This document shows positions 8,367 to 16,147 of a stretch of 64,000 nucleotides of DNA, piece by piece (within the stretch, counting starts at the first letter, position 1; each line of letters begins with the position of its first letter). The stretch is taken from contig JBAGRR010000001.1 of NCBI GenBank assembly GCA_036924835.1, forward strand, positions 5,595,001 to 5,659,000. Direction: 5' to 3'. The position numbers and the translations under genes are program-made. The stretch comes from Nitrobacteraceae bacterium AZCC 1564. GTDB taxonomy: Bacteria; Pseudomonadota; Alphaproteobacteria; Rhizobiales; Xanthobacteraceae. Below the pieces are notes generated by a model, which was given only the letters and a program-made list of their open reading frames with translations, did no database searches and was not told the DNA's origin.

Positions 8367-8423
8367 AGAAAACGCATCAAACGAGAATTGAGAGCTTCGG
8401 TTCTGATTCAATCAGAACCGAAG
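8361..8423 (-). repeat. Composite palindromic repeat, copy 1 (reverse orientation)
   Basis: Contains a perfect inverted repeat with 14-bp arms, CTTCGGTTCTGATT (8395-8408) and its complement (8410-8423), around one central base, plus a side arm with GTGAAGAAAACGC. The reverse complement matches 38279-38345 with few differences. It lies between the globin and feoB, which converge, and could also act as a bidirectional terminator, although no long T-run follows. Confidence 0.75.
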
Positions 8424-8425
8424 TG

Positions 8426-10294
8426 CTAGAGGCCTGCCGCGTGGGCGATGTTGTACGTGATGAAGCTTGCGACATACGCAAGCGCAAACATGTAGAGGAA
8501 CGTCACCACCATCCACTTGGTGCTTCCGGTCTCGCGCCGGATGACCGCAAGCGTTGAGGCGCATTGCGGCGCGAAGATGTACCAGACCAGCAGCGATAGC
8601 GCGGTGGCCAATTGCCATTTCTGCGCCAGCACCAGTCCGATCTGGTCAGCGGCTTCCTTGCCGCCTTCGATAGAGTAGACCGTGCCGAGCGCCGCGACCG
8701 CGACTTCACGCGCCGCCATGCCGGGGATCAGCGCGACAGCAATCTGCCAATTGAAGCCGATCGGCGCGAGGAACGGCTCTAGCGCGTGGCCGATCATTGC
8801 AGCGAAGCTGTAGTTGATCGCAGGACCTTCGGCACCGACGGGGGCCGGCGGGAAGGAGGCGAGAAGCCAGATCAGGACCATCATCGCCAAAATGGTGGTG
8901 CCTGCTCGCTGTAGAAACATCTTGGCGCGGGTGTAGACGCCGAGCGCGATGCTGCGCGGCCGCGGCAGCTTGTAGTCCGGCAGCTCGAGCATGAAGGGGG
9001 CGGGCGCATAGTCGCGCCACATGAAGAACTTCACCACAGATGACACCGCAAGCGCACTGGTGATGCCGGCGGCGTAGAGCCCGAACATCACGAGGCCCTG
9101 CAGGTTGACCCAGCCCCAGATGGTCTTCGCCGGAATGAAGGCGGAGATGATCAGCGTGTAGACGGGAATGCGCGCCGAGCACGTCATCAGCGGCGCGATC
9201 AGGATCGTGGTCAACCGGTCGCGGCGATTGTCGATCACACGCGTCGCCATGATGCCGGGAATGGCGCAGGCAAAGCTCGACAGCAGCGGAATGAAGGCGC
9301 GGCCATGCAGGCCCGCGCCGCCCATGATGCGGTCCATCAGGAACGCCGCGCGCGCCATGTAGCCGAAATCCTCCAGCAAGAGGATAAAGAGGAAAATGAT
9401 GACGATCTGCGGCAGGAACACCACCACGCTGCCGACGCCGCTGATCAGGCCGTTCTGCACGAAGCTTTGCAGCAGGCCGTCCGGCAGGTGGTTGTGAACG
9501 AGCTCTCCGAGAGCCGCGAACGACGACGACAGCAGCTCCATCAGCGGCTGCGCCCAACTGAACACCGCCTGAAACATCACGAACAGGATCAGCGCCAAGA
9601 TCGCGAGCCCGGCGATGGGATGCAGCACCACGGCATCGACGCGCGTGGTTAGCGAATCCGGCTTGGTCGGCATGGTCACCGTCGCGCGGATGATGCGGTC
9701 GGCTTCGCGCTGCGCGGCTTTCAGGTCCGCGATGGTCGGCGGCGTCCATGGGGCGACGGCAGCCGGTGCGGGCGATGTGTCGAGGAAGGCATCGGTGCGC
9801 TTCAGCAGCGCTTCGATGCCCTGCTTGCGGACGGCGATCGATGTCACCACAGGCAGGCCGAGCTCATGGGACAGCTTGTCGAGGTCGATGGTGACGCCGC
9901 GGCGCTGCGCGATGTCGATCATATTGAGCACCAGCATCATCGGCCGGCCGGTGCGCTTCAGCTCCAGGACCAGACGGAAGGTGAGGCGCAGGTTGGTGGC
10001 GTCGGCAACACACAGCACCAGATCCGGAACGGCTTCATCCTGATAACGGCCGAGCACGACGTCGCGGGTGATCTCTTCGTCCGGGCTGCGGCCACGCAAG
10101 GAATACGTGCCGGGCAGGTCGAGCAGGGTGACGTTGCGGCCGGCCGGCGTGACGAATGCACCGGATTTCCGCTCCACCGTGACGCCGGGATAATTGGCAA
10201 CTTTCTGCCGGCTGCCGGTCAGGGCATTGAAGAGCGCCGTTTTGCCGCTGTTCGGTGCGCCGACAAGCGCAAGGCGCAGGGATTCTGTCGTCAT
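8426..10294 (-). CDS. feoB: FeoB ferrous iron transporter
   Basis: 622 residues from MTTESLRLALVG. This start gives an ATGA overlap with feoA and places the G1 loop GAPNSGKT at residues 12-19, as in other FeoB proteins. G3 is DLPG and G4 is NMID. The GTPase domain is followed by a helical insertion and membrane segments with Gate-type motifs (LLEDFGYMARAAFLMDRIM, LSSFACAIPGIMATR). It imports Fe2+ across the inner membrane. It is shorter than the about 770-residue E. coli protein, as is usual for Rhizobiales, lacking much of the C-terminal cytoplasmic part. Convergent with the globin gene. Confidence 0.97.
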   Translation of the reverse strand: MTTESLRLALVGAPNSGKTALFNALTGSRQKVANYPGVTVERKSGAFVTPAGRNVTLLDLPGTYSLRGRSPDEEITRDVVLGRYQDEAVPDLVLCVADATNLRLTFRLVLELKRTGRPMMLVLNMIDIAQRRGVTIDLDKLSHELGLPVVTSIAVRKQGIEALLKRTDAFLDTSPAPAAVAPWTPPTIADLKAAQREADRIIRATVTMPTKPDSLTTRVDAVVLHPIAGLAILALILFVMFQAVFSWAQPLMELLSSSFAALGELVHNHLPDGLLQSFVQNGLISGVGSVVVFLPQIVIIFLFILLLEDFGYMARAAFLMDRIMGGAGLHGRAFIPLLSSFACAIPGIMATRVIDNRRDRLTTILIAPLMTCSARIPVYTLIISAFIPAKTIWGWVNLQGLVMFGLYAAGITSALAVSSVVKFFMWRDYAPAPFMLELPDYKLPRPRSIALGVYTRAKMFLQRAGTTILAMMVLIWLLASFPPAPVGAEGPAINYSFAAMIGHALEPFLAPIGFNWQIAVALIPGMAAREVAVAALGTVYSIEGGKEAADQIGLVLAQKWQLATALSLLVWYIFAPQCASTLAVIRRETGSTKWMVVTFLYMFALAYVASFITYNIAHAAGL

Positions 10295-10566
10295 TCCACA
10301 AATACAGCCATTGCTTCGCTCCGGCGCAGCGCGATCGTGATGTTGTCGACGCGCACAGCGATCGGATCGCACTTGATCGTCCCCTCGTGCAGGATTTCCA
10401 CGCGGGCGCCTTCCAGAAATCCCATCTCGACCAGTTGTTGCTCGAGCTCATGGGACGGCAGCGACGAGGTAATGTTCGAAGCATCGACCCTCAGGATCGT
10501 CCCGACAAAGCCCCGGTCCGCGCGGCCAAGCTGCAGTTCATTTAAAGAGATCAGATCATCGGTCAT
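10291..10566 (-). CDS. feoA: FeoA, SH3-like partner of FeoB
   Basis: 91 residues. The FeoA domain is recognised by LPSHELEQQLVEMGFLEGARVEILHEG, then DPIAVRVDNITIALRRSEAMAVFVE, a small beta-barrel that binds FeoB and is required for Fe2+ uptake. The TGA overlaps the feoB ATG by four bases, so the two are co-translated. No feoC follows. Confidence 0.95.
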   Translation of the reverse strand: MTDDLISLNELQLGRADRGFVGTILRVDASNITSSLPSHELEQQLVEMGFLEGARVEILHEGTIKCDPIAVRVDNITIALRRSEAMAVFVE

Positions 10567-11158
10567 GCCGTCTTGTTGTGCAGCAGCCCGTGCCGGTCAA
10601 GTGATAGTCCGGCGACTTAGAACGATTAAAAAGTCGTGGGTGGATGGCGTCGACAGGCGAATGACCAGTACGACTCTGGTCGATCCTCGCTTCAATTCCC
10701 TTCGGCTCAATTCCCTTGGGCTGAATGAGTGATTGTTCGCGAGGTTGAAAGTGAAGAGAGCGACAGATCGTAGGAGTCGCGCATCAAACTCACTATCTGC
10801 CGCGAACCAAGCTGAGGATGGCCTGCGCTTCGAAGCGAGGCTGTTGAAGCGAGGCTATTTCCTGCGGGCAACGCTTTTGAAATGCCCGCTTCGCCGCGAA
10901 GTGGACATTATAATGAGTGAGCAAGAACGAGCTAGCCAGATCGGGAAAGTCGGCCCGACCGGCCCGTCAGGGTTGAAGGACCCGTACCGGCCGGGCCTTA
11001 GCCAATGGACTGTCCCGCTCCGTTGGCCCTGAAATAATAGCAAAAAAGCCACCAAGTTCCAGCGCAGGACTATCACGGCCTTGGGAATTGGTCCTGGCAG
11101 TGCCTCACGAGCTGGTGAGGCGCCGCCAAAGTTCCTTGTTTCCGGTCCGTTCCGGCGA
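10567..11158. other. Intergenic stretch without a convincing gene
   Basis: 592 bp upstream of feoA. A 99-codon reading frame at 10733-11032 has no recognisable features and a composition unlike its neighbours. Visible structure is limited to a tandem 15-bp repeat (TCAATTCCCTTCGGC at 10692, TCAATTCCCTTGGGC at 10707) and a duplicated GAAGCGAGGCT near 10832. It presumably holds the feoAB promoter. Confidence 0.5.
10616..10632. promoter_or_regulatory. Possible Irr/ICE-like box upstream of feoA
   Basis: On the minus strand the sequence TTTTTAATCGTTCTAA lies about 50-65 bp upstream of the feoA start. Its right half TTCTAA matches the TTTAGAA-N3-TTCTAAA style of rhizobial Irr iron-control elements, while the left half is degenerate. 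The consensus is from memory, so this is a weak call. Confidence 0.25.
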
Positions 11159-11326
11159 CTAGTGGAGTGGATTTGACATTCGCTACCCCGTTCGCCGCAG
11201 ACCGGCAAAGCGAATGTCAAATCCAAAACTCCACTAGAAACTGATATCGCTAGTGGTCCTTTGATTCTAACGTTCGCAAAAGTGCCCGCCTCGAACGGGA
11301 TGCGAAGGTTAGAATCGGACCACCAA
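11159..11326. repeat. Twin CTAGTG hairpin element (A 11159-11237, B 11250-11326)
   Basis: Hairpin A: left arm CTAGTGGAGTGGATTTGACA continuing to TTCGC, right arm its complement with a three-base bulge, ending CACTAG at 11237; 79 bp. A 12-base linker (AAACTGATATCG) leads to hairpin B, CTAGTGGTCC...GATTCTAACGTTCGC, with a complementary right arm ending GGACCACC at about 11326. The same A-linker-B layout recurs at 28253 and, with an extra hairpin, at 55761. Confidence 0.85.
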
Positions 11327-11334
11327 CGGTTGCG

Positions 11335-11571
11335 TCAATCCGCCGACCGCAGCCGTTTCATGGTGAATTCGATTTCGCCGCTGGGCAATTCGCGCCAGCT
11401 TTCGACCTCACTCATGTAGGCCGCTTTCGGATAGCGCGCGAAGAAGTCTCCCGCCTTCGTGCGCGCCTCAGGCCGCGGAAGCGTGAATGTCTCGCGAACG
11501 AATCCGTCCTCCACCTTGCGGCGATCCTGACGATCGCGCATGCGGTGGGCGAGGTCGCGAGGTGTTCTCAT
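11335..11571 (-). CDS. Conserved-looking small hypothetical protein
   Basis: 78 residues, charged and soluble: MRTPRDLAHRMRDRQDRRK, then ETFTLPRPEARTKAGDFFARYPKAAYMSEVESWRELPSGEIEFTMKRLRSAD. The balanced composition, good frame and lack of competing readings argue for a real gene. No domain recognised. It stands alone beside a repeat pair, with its stop about 10 bp from hairpin B. Confidence 0.55.
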   Translation of the reverse strand: MRTPRDLAHRMRDRQDRRKVEDGFVRETFTLPRPEARTKAGDFFARYPKAAYMSEVESWRELPSGEIEFTMKRLRSAD

Positions 11572-12015
11572 CGGACTTTCCTCGGCACGGTCATCACGCT
11601 GCAGCTGGTGCCTCTAAATATATGTTTGCGCGTGTGCGTTTGCCAACGTGCGGGCTGCGAGAACTTCGCGCATTGGAACGCTCGGTGCGCAACAAAGACG
11701 ACGCGACGCGTTGCATTCTCCCACAGCTCTGCATCCGTTCAGTGGACGCCGGCTCGTTGAGATTTGACGTCAAGTCGAGCGGTATCGTCGGGGAAATCGG
11801 CTTTGACTCACCGGACAACAGGCGGACACAGACTTTCATCTGTACCGAAGGCGGCGAACTGCTTGTCATTATCTACGGTCATATCCGGCGCGGGTTTTGG
11901 CGGGCAGCTCGGCCGCCTGGCGCTGCATCCGGTGAAATCGTCAGCATCATTCATGCAGCAACGTCCTCTGCAGAAAAAAGCGGCTTCCGCGTCTCATGTA
12001 AGTGGCTTTGAAGCG
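11572..12015. other. Intergenic stretch without a convincing gene
   Basis: 444 bp. Open frames on both strands (for example 11594-11869 minus) read as low-complexity Ser/Arg/Pro protein with no start context or domain. No repeat, terminator or RNA gene was recognised. Confidence 0.45.
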
Positions 12016-12318
12016 CTACTTCTGCTCGGCCAGCGCTTTGAGGCACGCCTTGCTGAGTTTGGAGCGGTGCTCTCGCAGACAGCCCGTGATTGTGGCGTCG
12101 TCCTCCTTCATCACCGAGCGGCAATGGCGGGAGACGTCTTTCGAGCATGCCTTCTGTTGCTGCGCTGTGCCGCTGCGCTCGGGGGCCTGCGCAGGCTCCT
12201 CCTGTTGCTGCGGTGTGTCGCTGCGCTGCTGGTCCTGCGTGGGCTGCGGGTCCTGCGCGAAGGCGCTTGAAATGCCAACCATCAACAGGGCGGCGGTAGC
12301 GATCGTCAAGCGGACCAT
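12016..12318 (-). CDS. Exported cysteine-rich-repeat protein
   Basis: 100 residues. A signal peptide is clear (MVRLTIATAALLMVGISSAFA, cleavage after AFA about residue 21). A Gln/Pro-rich linker follows, then CSKDVSRHCRSVMKEDDATITGCLREHRSKLSKACLKAL with four cysteines, matching the cysteine-rich repeat found in eukaryotic GLG1 and in many small periplasmic proteins of Rhizobiales. Function unknown; probably disulfide-bonded in the periplasm. Confidence 0.72.
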   Translation of the reverse strand: MVRLTIATAALLMVGISSAFAQDPQPTQDQQRSDTPQQQEEPAQAPERSGTAQQQKACSKDVSRHCRSVMKEDDATITGCLREHRSKLSKACLKALAEQK

Positions 12319-12344
12319 TCATCAATACTCCTTTGCTGAAAGAC

Positions 12345-12524
12345 TTATGAAGTATTGGCCTCTCGCCATTTCTCCAGGTCGATCTGGGGCGGATCCGGCT
12401 CAGACGGATTTTGCGACAACTGGCCGGGGCGCTTCCACGGCTCATCGGTGCCCCTGCGCGGCGGCGTCTTATTCTTGATGTCCTGTTCGTGTAGCGTCTT
12501 CTGCGGATCGTTCCTGTTTGCCAT
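12345..12524 (-). CDS. Small hydrophilic hypothetical protein
   Basis: 59 residues from MANRNDPQKTLHEQDI. This ATG is chosen because GGAGAA lies about six bases upstream; the longer reading from 12635 would run through a palindromic repeat. The sequence is Lys/Pro/Glu-rich and probably disordered (NKTPPRRGTDEPWKRPG, ending DLEKWREANTS). No family recognised. Confidence 0.5.
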   Translation of the reverse strand: MANRNDPQKTLHEQDIKNKTPPRRGTDEPWKRPGQLSQNPSEPDPPQIDLEKWREANTS

Positions 12525-12549
12525 CAGCTTCTCCATGGGCTGATCGTTG

Positions 12550-12701
12550 GCTGGTGTCCCGAATCCAAAATTCGCATCATCGTCCGCGTTCTGTAGCGAA
12601 CTTTGGATTCGAGAGGACGCTGGTAAATTTATCATTCAGGTTCAGAAGTTCGCTGAAAGGGCCCGCAGGAAAAATCGGGGCGAACTTCTGAACCACCATA
12701 T
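12550..12701. repeat. Diverged twin hairpin of the CTAGTG family
   Basis: First hairpin: GAATCCAAAATTCGC (12561-12575) pairing with GCGAACTTTGGATTC (12596-12610), flanked by degenerate CTGGTGTCC and GGACGCTGG. Second hairpin: GGTTCAGAAGTTCGC (12639-12653) pairing with GCGAACTTCTGAACC (12679-12693). A linker of about 12 bases, TAAATTTATCAT, separates them. The second stem has the same core as the middle hairpin at 55836-55917. Confidence 0.7.
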
Positions 12702-12704
12702 TAG

Positions 12705-13025
12705 TCATGACTTTAGTTGTGACTTTGCTACACCAGTTTCAGGAGGCAGGTGAGGTGTCTCGCTCGACGGCGAAGGTTGGTTTTGAAATTGGATCGCTGG
12801 ATCGCAAATCTCTCCACCGGACGTCTGCGCAATGGTCTCGATGATGTTGGCCATCGTTGCGTGCTGGTGCTTCATGAGGCTCTCCGGATTGCGGCAATCA
12901 AACCAGTGTCCGCACCTCGGGCATAAGGTGAAGTAATCAAGCTCATTGTGCACGGCCCATCCGCGCGACTTCTGCGCGTCCATCCCCGCCAGAAAACCTC
13001 TTAATCCCTTCGTCGCGTCCATCAT
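12705..13025 (-). CDS. Hypothetical protein with a Cys/His putative zinc motif
   Basis: 106 residues. CPRCGHWFDCRNPESLMKHQHA (about residues 35-56, C-x2-C-x6-C with downstream His residues) resembles a small zinc-binding finger. The N-terminus contains GWAVHNELDYFTL and the C-terminus is Pro/Ser-rich. The start overlaps the stop of the upstream DUF982-like gene as ATGA (13022-13025), so the two are coupled. A second ATG directly follows the first. No named family. Confidence 0.6.
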   Translation of the reverse strand: MMDATKGLRGFLAGMDAQKSRGWAVHNELDYFTLCPRCGHWFDCRNPESLMKHQHATMANIIETIAQTSGGEICDPAIQFQNQPSPSSETPHLPPETGVAKSQLKS

Positions 13026-13273
13026 GGTTCGCTCTTCGGCCGTCGGGCCTTCGTCTTGCTTTGTATCAACGCGACCATACTGGCCTGTGCGTAAGGCACG
13101 TGGCCGGTTCGCATCGCAGCCATCAGCAACGCCTCAATGACCCCTTGCGCGACCTCGGTCCGCCGTTCGTTTTCGGGAAGCTTGAGAAGAAATCTCCGCG
13201 CGTCTGCCAACGTCTGTAGAGGTTTTCCGTTCGGAACTTTGACGGGTGGTCGAAACCGTGCGGACCAGAACAC
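13022..13273 (-). CDS. DUF982-like small protein
   Basis: 83 residues from GTG 13271-13273, chosen because GGAG lies seven bases upstream and no ATG fits. The sequence FRPPVKVPNGKPLQTLADARRFLLKLPENERRTEVAQGVIEALL, then VPYAQASMVALIQSK, follows the DUF982 layout (PV-V...G..-I-....A...L......A...C..A). DUF982 genes are abundant in Bradyrhizobiaceae and of unknown function. A longer upstream reading lacks a plausible start. Confidence 0.55.
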   Translation of the reverse strand: MFWSARFRPPVKVPNGKPLQTLADARRFLLKLPENERRTEVAQGVIEALLMAAMRTGHVPYAQASMVALIQSKTKARRPKSEP

Positions 13274-13533
13274 GACGCAACTCCAAAACGAACGTTTCCC
13301 GATCGTTTTCAAGCAAGGGGAAATCTTTTTGTTCCGTGTGGGCTTAATCCTCACGAGGAGTTCATGAGAAGTTGATGTGCTCCAGCGGCTAGCGAACGTC
13401 CCGTTTCGTCGCCCTATCAGGGAACGGGATGAAACGGCGTGACTTAACTTGAGGGCAGGCGGGGTCGTCACGGTTATGGCCGGGCTCCCGCCGTGAATGG
13501 TCCTCTGTGCTCCCTGGAGCGGTGGACACCTCA

Positions 13534-13755
13534 ATGATGAAACCCAGAAAAACGGCCGGGGAACTTGAAGCGTCGATCAGGGTCGAGATGGAAGACATCT
13601 GCGAATGGCCGACCGATATGGCCATATCCGTTCACCCCGATGGCGATAGCTGGCGTGTCGAGGTGATGCAAGACAGCCCGGGAGATCCCCGCCAGCGGGA
13701 GATGATTTTTCTGATTGCCGAGCGGCTTCGCTGTGAATTCGATCTCAAGTGCTGA
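13534..13755 (+). CDS. Small acidic hypothetical protein
   Basis: 73 residues from MMKPRKTAGELEASI (an upstream ATG at 13507 is possible). It reads MEDICEWPTDMAISVHPDGDSWRVEVMQDSPGDP, then IFLIAERLRCEFDLKC. The general pattern (ELE.....V......VTVH....W.A.........I...LR.EFDL) is common in small Bradyrhizobium proteins of unknown role. 24 bp separate it from the next gene. Confidence 0.6.
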   Translation: MMKPRKTAGELEASIRVEMEDICEWPTDMAISVHPDGDSWRVEVMQDSPGDPRQREMIFLIAERLRCEFDLKC

Positions 13756-13779
13756 TCTGACGCGGACGGAGAGGGACGA

Positions 13780-14022
13780 ATGACGGACAATCCAAACATC
13801 GCCGAGCGGGCGTCCGATACCTTGACGGATGTCAGGAAATCGGTGGACACGGCGAGCGACAAGGCCGTCGATGCAGGCCGCCGTTTTGCGGCTGCCGTTC
13901 GGGACGTCAATTCCAGGCCTATTCTTGCGTCCATCGAGGACTTCACTCGCAGGGCGCCGCTCACCATGCTGGGTATCGCCTTCATCGCCGGCGCGATATT
14001 CGCAGCCGGCCGGCGTCGCTAA
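13780..14022 (+). CDS. Small membrane-anchored protein, ElaB/YqjD-like layout
   Basis: 80 residues with a GGAGAGGGA ribosome-binding site. A charged helical N-terminus (ERASDTLTDVRKSVDTASDK) is followed by a C-terminal hydrophobic helix MLGIAFIAGAIFAAGRRR. This layout resembles YqjD/ElaB/DUF883 ribosome-associated membrane proteins, but similarity cannot be confirmed by eye. The stop overlaps the 3' end of the convergent MBL gene by four bases. Confidence 0.65.
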   Translation: MTDNPNIAERASDTLTDVRKSVDTASDKAVDAGRRFAAAVRDVNSRPILASIEDFTRRAPLTMLGIAFIAGAIFAAGRRR

Positions 14023-14918
14023 GTGCTGATATAGCGATATCCGCTGCCGTAGGGTTCGGCGTAGCCGACGCCGGGATATGTCCAGTGATAGCCGAGAAGC
14101 TTGATGCGCTCTGAAGCTGCTCGTTGCATGAGCCTCACCCGATTTTTGATCGCCAGCCCCGGCCGCGCGTCGTAGCCAAATCGTGCCTCCGGAGAATGGA
14201 ATGATGCGATTTCGTTCGTTGCCGCATCTCCTGTGATGATGAGTCCTTCGCCGCCCGCGACTTCAAACGAAATATGTCCCGGCGTGTGACCGGCCGTGTC
14301 AAGCACGCGCAGACCGCTGATGACATCATCGCCCGGCTTCACCATGACGGCGCGCTCCTTGATCGCGGAGAAATCGCGCTGCGTGCCTCGTGCGAATTCG
14401 TGCAGGATGTCGGGCATATTGCTCTGATAGTCGGGATCCATCCAGTAATCCCATTCCGAGGCGGAGATGTAGTACGTCGCATTCGGAAATCGGAGTCCAC
14501 CATCATCGCGCAGCATCGCCCACATGTGATCGGGATGGCCATGGGTGAGCGCGATCTTGGTGATGGTCGCGGGATCGATGCCCGCAATCTCCATATTCGC
14601 CGGCAGTCTGCCGTCGCTCGACTGGTATTTGTTGCCGGCGCCGATGTCGATGAGGATCAGGTCATTGCCCTTGCGGAGCAGGGGGACGTTGGTCTTTGAC
14701 GTGACGTCGCGTGTCGTTGGATTTCCCGTTGCAGTGAGAACGTTCAATCGCTCGTCCGGCGTGCCGTCGGGAACTACGATATCGATCGGCACCGTGATGT
14801 AACCATCGCTGAGGACGGTGATGTCGAATTCGCCATGTCTGAAGCGATGGAAGTCTCCAACAGGAGCCGCGCGTCGCTGCGCATCATTGCTGTGTGGCGC
14901 GGCTTGGTTCTGATGCAT
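14019..14918 (-). CDS. MBL-fold metallohydrolase
   Basis: 299 residues from MHQNQAAPHSNDAQRR; an in-frame ATG at 14972 has GGAGG touching it, too close to be ideal. The core shows FDITVLSDG, THGHPDH (HxHxDH metal site), DTAGHTPGHISF (third His) and ITGDA (bridging Asp), the set of the metallo-beta-lactamase fold of lactonase type. Close relatives usually carry a Tat or Sec signal before GDFEITVLSDG; none is seen here, so it may be cytoplasmic or the start may be misjudged. It is transcribed away from the GlxA-type regulator. Confidence 0.83.
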   Translation of the reverse strand: MHQNQAAPHSNDAQRRAAPVGDFHRFRHGEFDITVLSDGYITVPIDIVVPDGTPDERLNVLTATGNPTTRDVTSKTNVPLLRKGNDLILIDIGAGNKYQSSDGRLPANMEIAGIDPATITKIALTHGHPDHMWAMLRDDGGLRFPNATYYISASEWDYWMDPDYQSNMPDILHEFARGTQRDFSAIKERAVMVKPGDDVISGLRVLDTAGHTPGHISFEVAGGEGLIITGDAATNEIASFHSPEARFGYDARPGLAIKNRVRLMQRAASERIKLLGYHWTYPGVGYAEPYGSGYRYIST

Positions 14919-15034
14919 GTCGATCCGCCGATCAATGTTTCCGATGTTTGGGGCGGTTGAAAAGCTATCCATCCTCCGGCAATTTGGGGATTGTCGTATC
15001 CGACATTATTCATGCCGAAACCGACAGAGGCCAC

Positions 15035-16006
15035 ATGCGACGCGCCGCTCCACGCTCCCGCAAACTCGAGGCGGGTCTTATGCTTTATCCCGGCTGTCAG
15101 GCTGCCATGGTTCATGGCATGACGGACCTGCTGCAGATCGCCTGCGACATTTCCATTTCACTCGGCGGTCAGTCCTTGCGCATCTCGCATTGGAGCCGTG
15201 GTGAATCCGGTGCCATGACGCGCTTGTACGACACGCAACCGGGCAATGATCGCAATCCCGATATCGTCATCGTGCCCGGACGCCTCGCCGGTCCGCTGAA
15301 GGGCGATGATGCGGCGCCGTTTGCCAAGTGGCTCGTCAAGCAGCACGGGAAGGGTGCGACACTCGCTGCAAGTTGCGGCGGTACTTTCCTAATTGCGGAA
15401 AGCGGTCTGTTGTCGGGCCGGCCGGCGACCACCCATTGGCTTTACGCGGATGTGTTTCGCAGACGCTTTCCTGATGTGCGACTGGATGTCGATAAGATCG
15501 TGATCGACGATGGCGAGATCATTACCGCCGGCGGCCTGATGGCATGGACCGATCTTGGTATGCGCCTGGTCGATCGGATCTTCGGTCCGACGGTGACCAT
15601 GAAAGCGAGTCGCTATTTCCTGATCGACACGGGTGGCCGTGAACAGCAGCACTATCGCAGCTTCACACCGCGGCTGACACACAACGACGAAGCCATCGTG
15701 AAGGTGCAGCGCTGGCTGCAGCGGACCAATGCGCGCGCTGTCACCGTGGCTGATATGGCGAAGCATGCGAGGCTGGAAGAACGCACCTTTTTGCGCCGCT
15801 TCAAGGCGGCGACCGGTATGAAGCCGATTGAATATGCGCAACACCTTCGGATGGATAAGGCGCGCGAGCTGCTGCAATTCACCCGGCGTCCCGTCGATCA
15901 AATCGCATGGACGGTGGGTTATGAGGATGCGGCTGCCTTCAGGCGCCTGTTTCAACGCCTGATCGGGCTCGCGCCCGGCGATTATCGCCGCCGGTTCGCG
16001 TGTTGA
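15035..16006 (+). CDS. GlxA-family AraC-type transcriptional regulator
   Basis: 323 residues from MRRAAPRSRKLEAGLMLYPG, with GAGG five bases upstream. The N-terminal DJ-1/PfpI-like domain contains the nucleophile-elbow-like AASCGGTFLIAESGLL and the family motif ATTHWLY. A C-terminal double helix-turn-helix domain (about 225-320) has TVADMAKHARLEERTFLRRFKAATG and AWTVGYEDAAAFRRLFQRLIGLAPGDYRRRF. Such proteins sense small metabolites. Divergent from the MBL-fold gene across about 116 bp, it probably controls that gene. Confidence 0.88.
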   Translation: MRRAAPRSRKLEAGLMLYPGCQAAMVHGMTDLLQIACDISISLGGQSLRISHWSRGESGAMTRLYDTQPGNDRNPDIVIVPGRLAGPLKGDDAAPFAKWLVKQHGKGATLAASCGGTFLIAESGLLSGRPATTHWLYADVFRRRFPDVRLDVDKIVIDDGEIITAGGLMAWTDLGMRLVDRIFGPTVTMKASRYFLIDTGGREQQHYRSFTPRLTHNDEAIVKVQRWLQRTNARAVTVADMAKHARLEERTFLRRFKAATGMKPIEYAQHLRMDKARELLQFTRRPVDQIAWTVGYEDAAAFRRLFQRLIGLAPGDYRRRFAC

Positions 16007-16147
16007 TGATGTGTCATATCGAGACGGTCGCTCGCAGCTTGCGTGCTGAGTCCGATGATCATGCTGCAGAACCCGCGCTGCGGTCTTGGCTCTTTTCAGA
16101 GATGCAACTTTGGGTATGATGCACCTTACCTGGGGTTGGGGCGGTCA

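Noticed and set aside
10733..11032. 99-codon frame between feoA and the first hairpin pair
   Set aside because: No ribosome-binding site, no domain, and composition reflecting local repeats.
11487..12011. 174-codon plus-strand frame
   Set aside because: It overlaps a more plausible minus-strand gene at its start and has an irregular composition without any motif.
13134..13316. 60-codon frame (MLENDRETFVLELRR...) as the true start of the DUF982-like gene
   Set aside because: It is in a different frame, so a frameshift would be needed; the GTG at 13273 with its own GGAG explains the gene without one.
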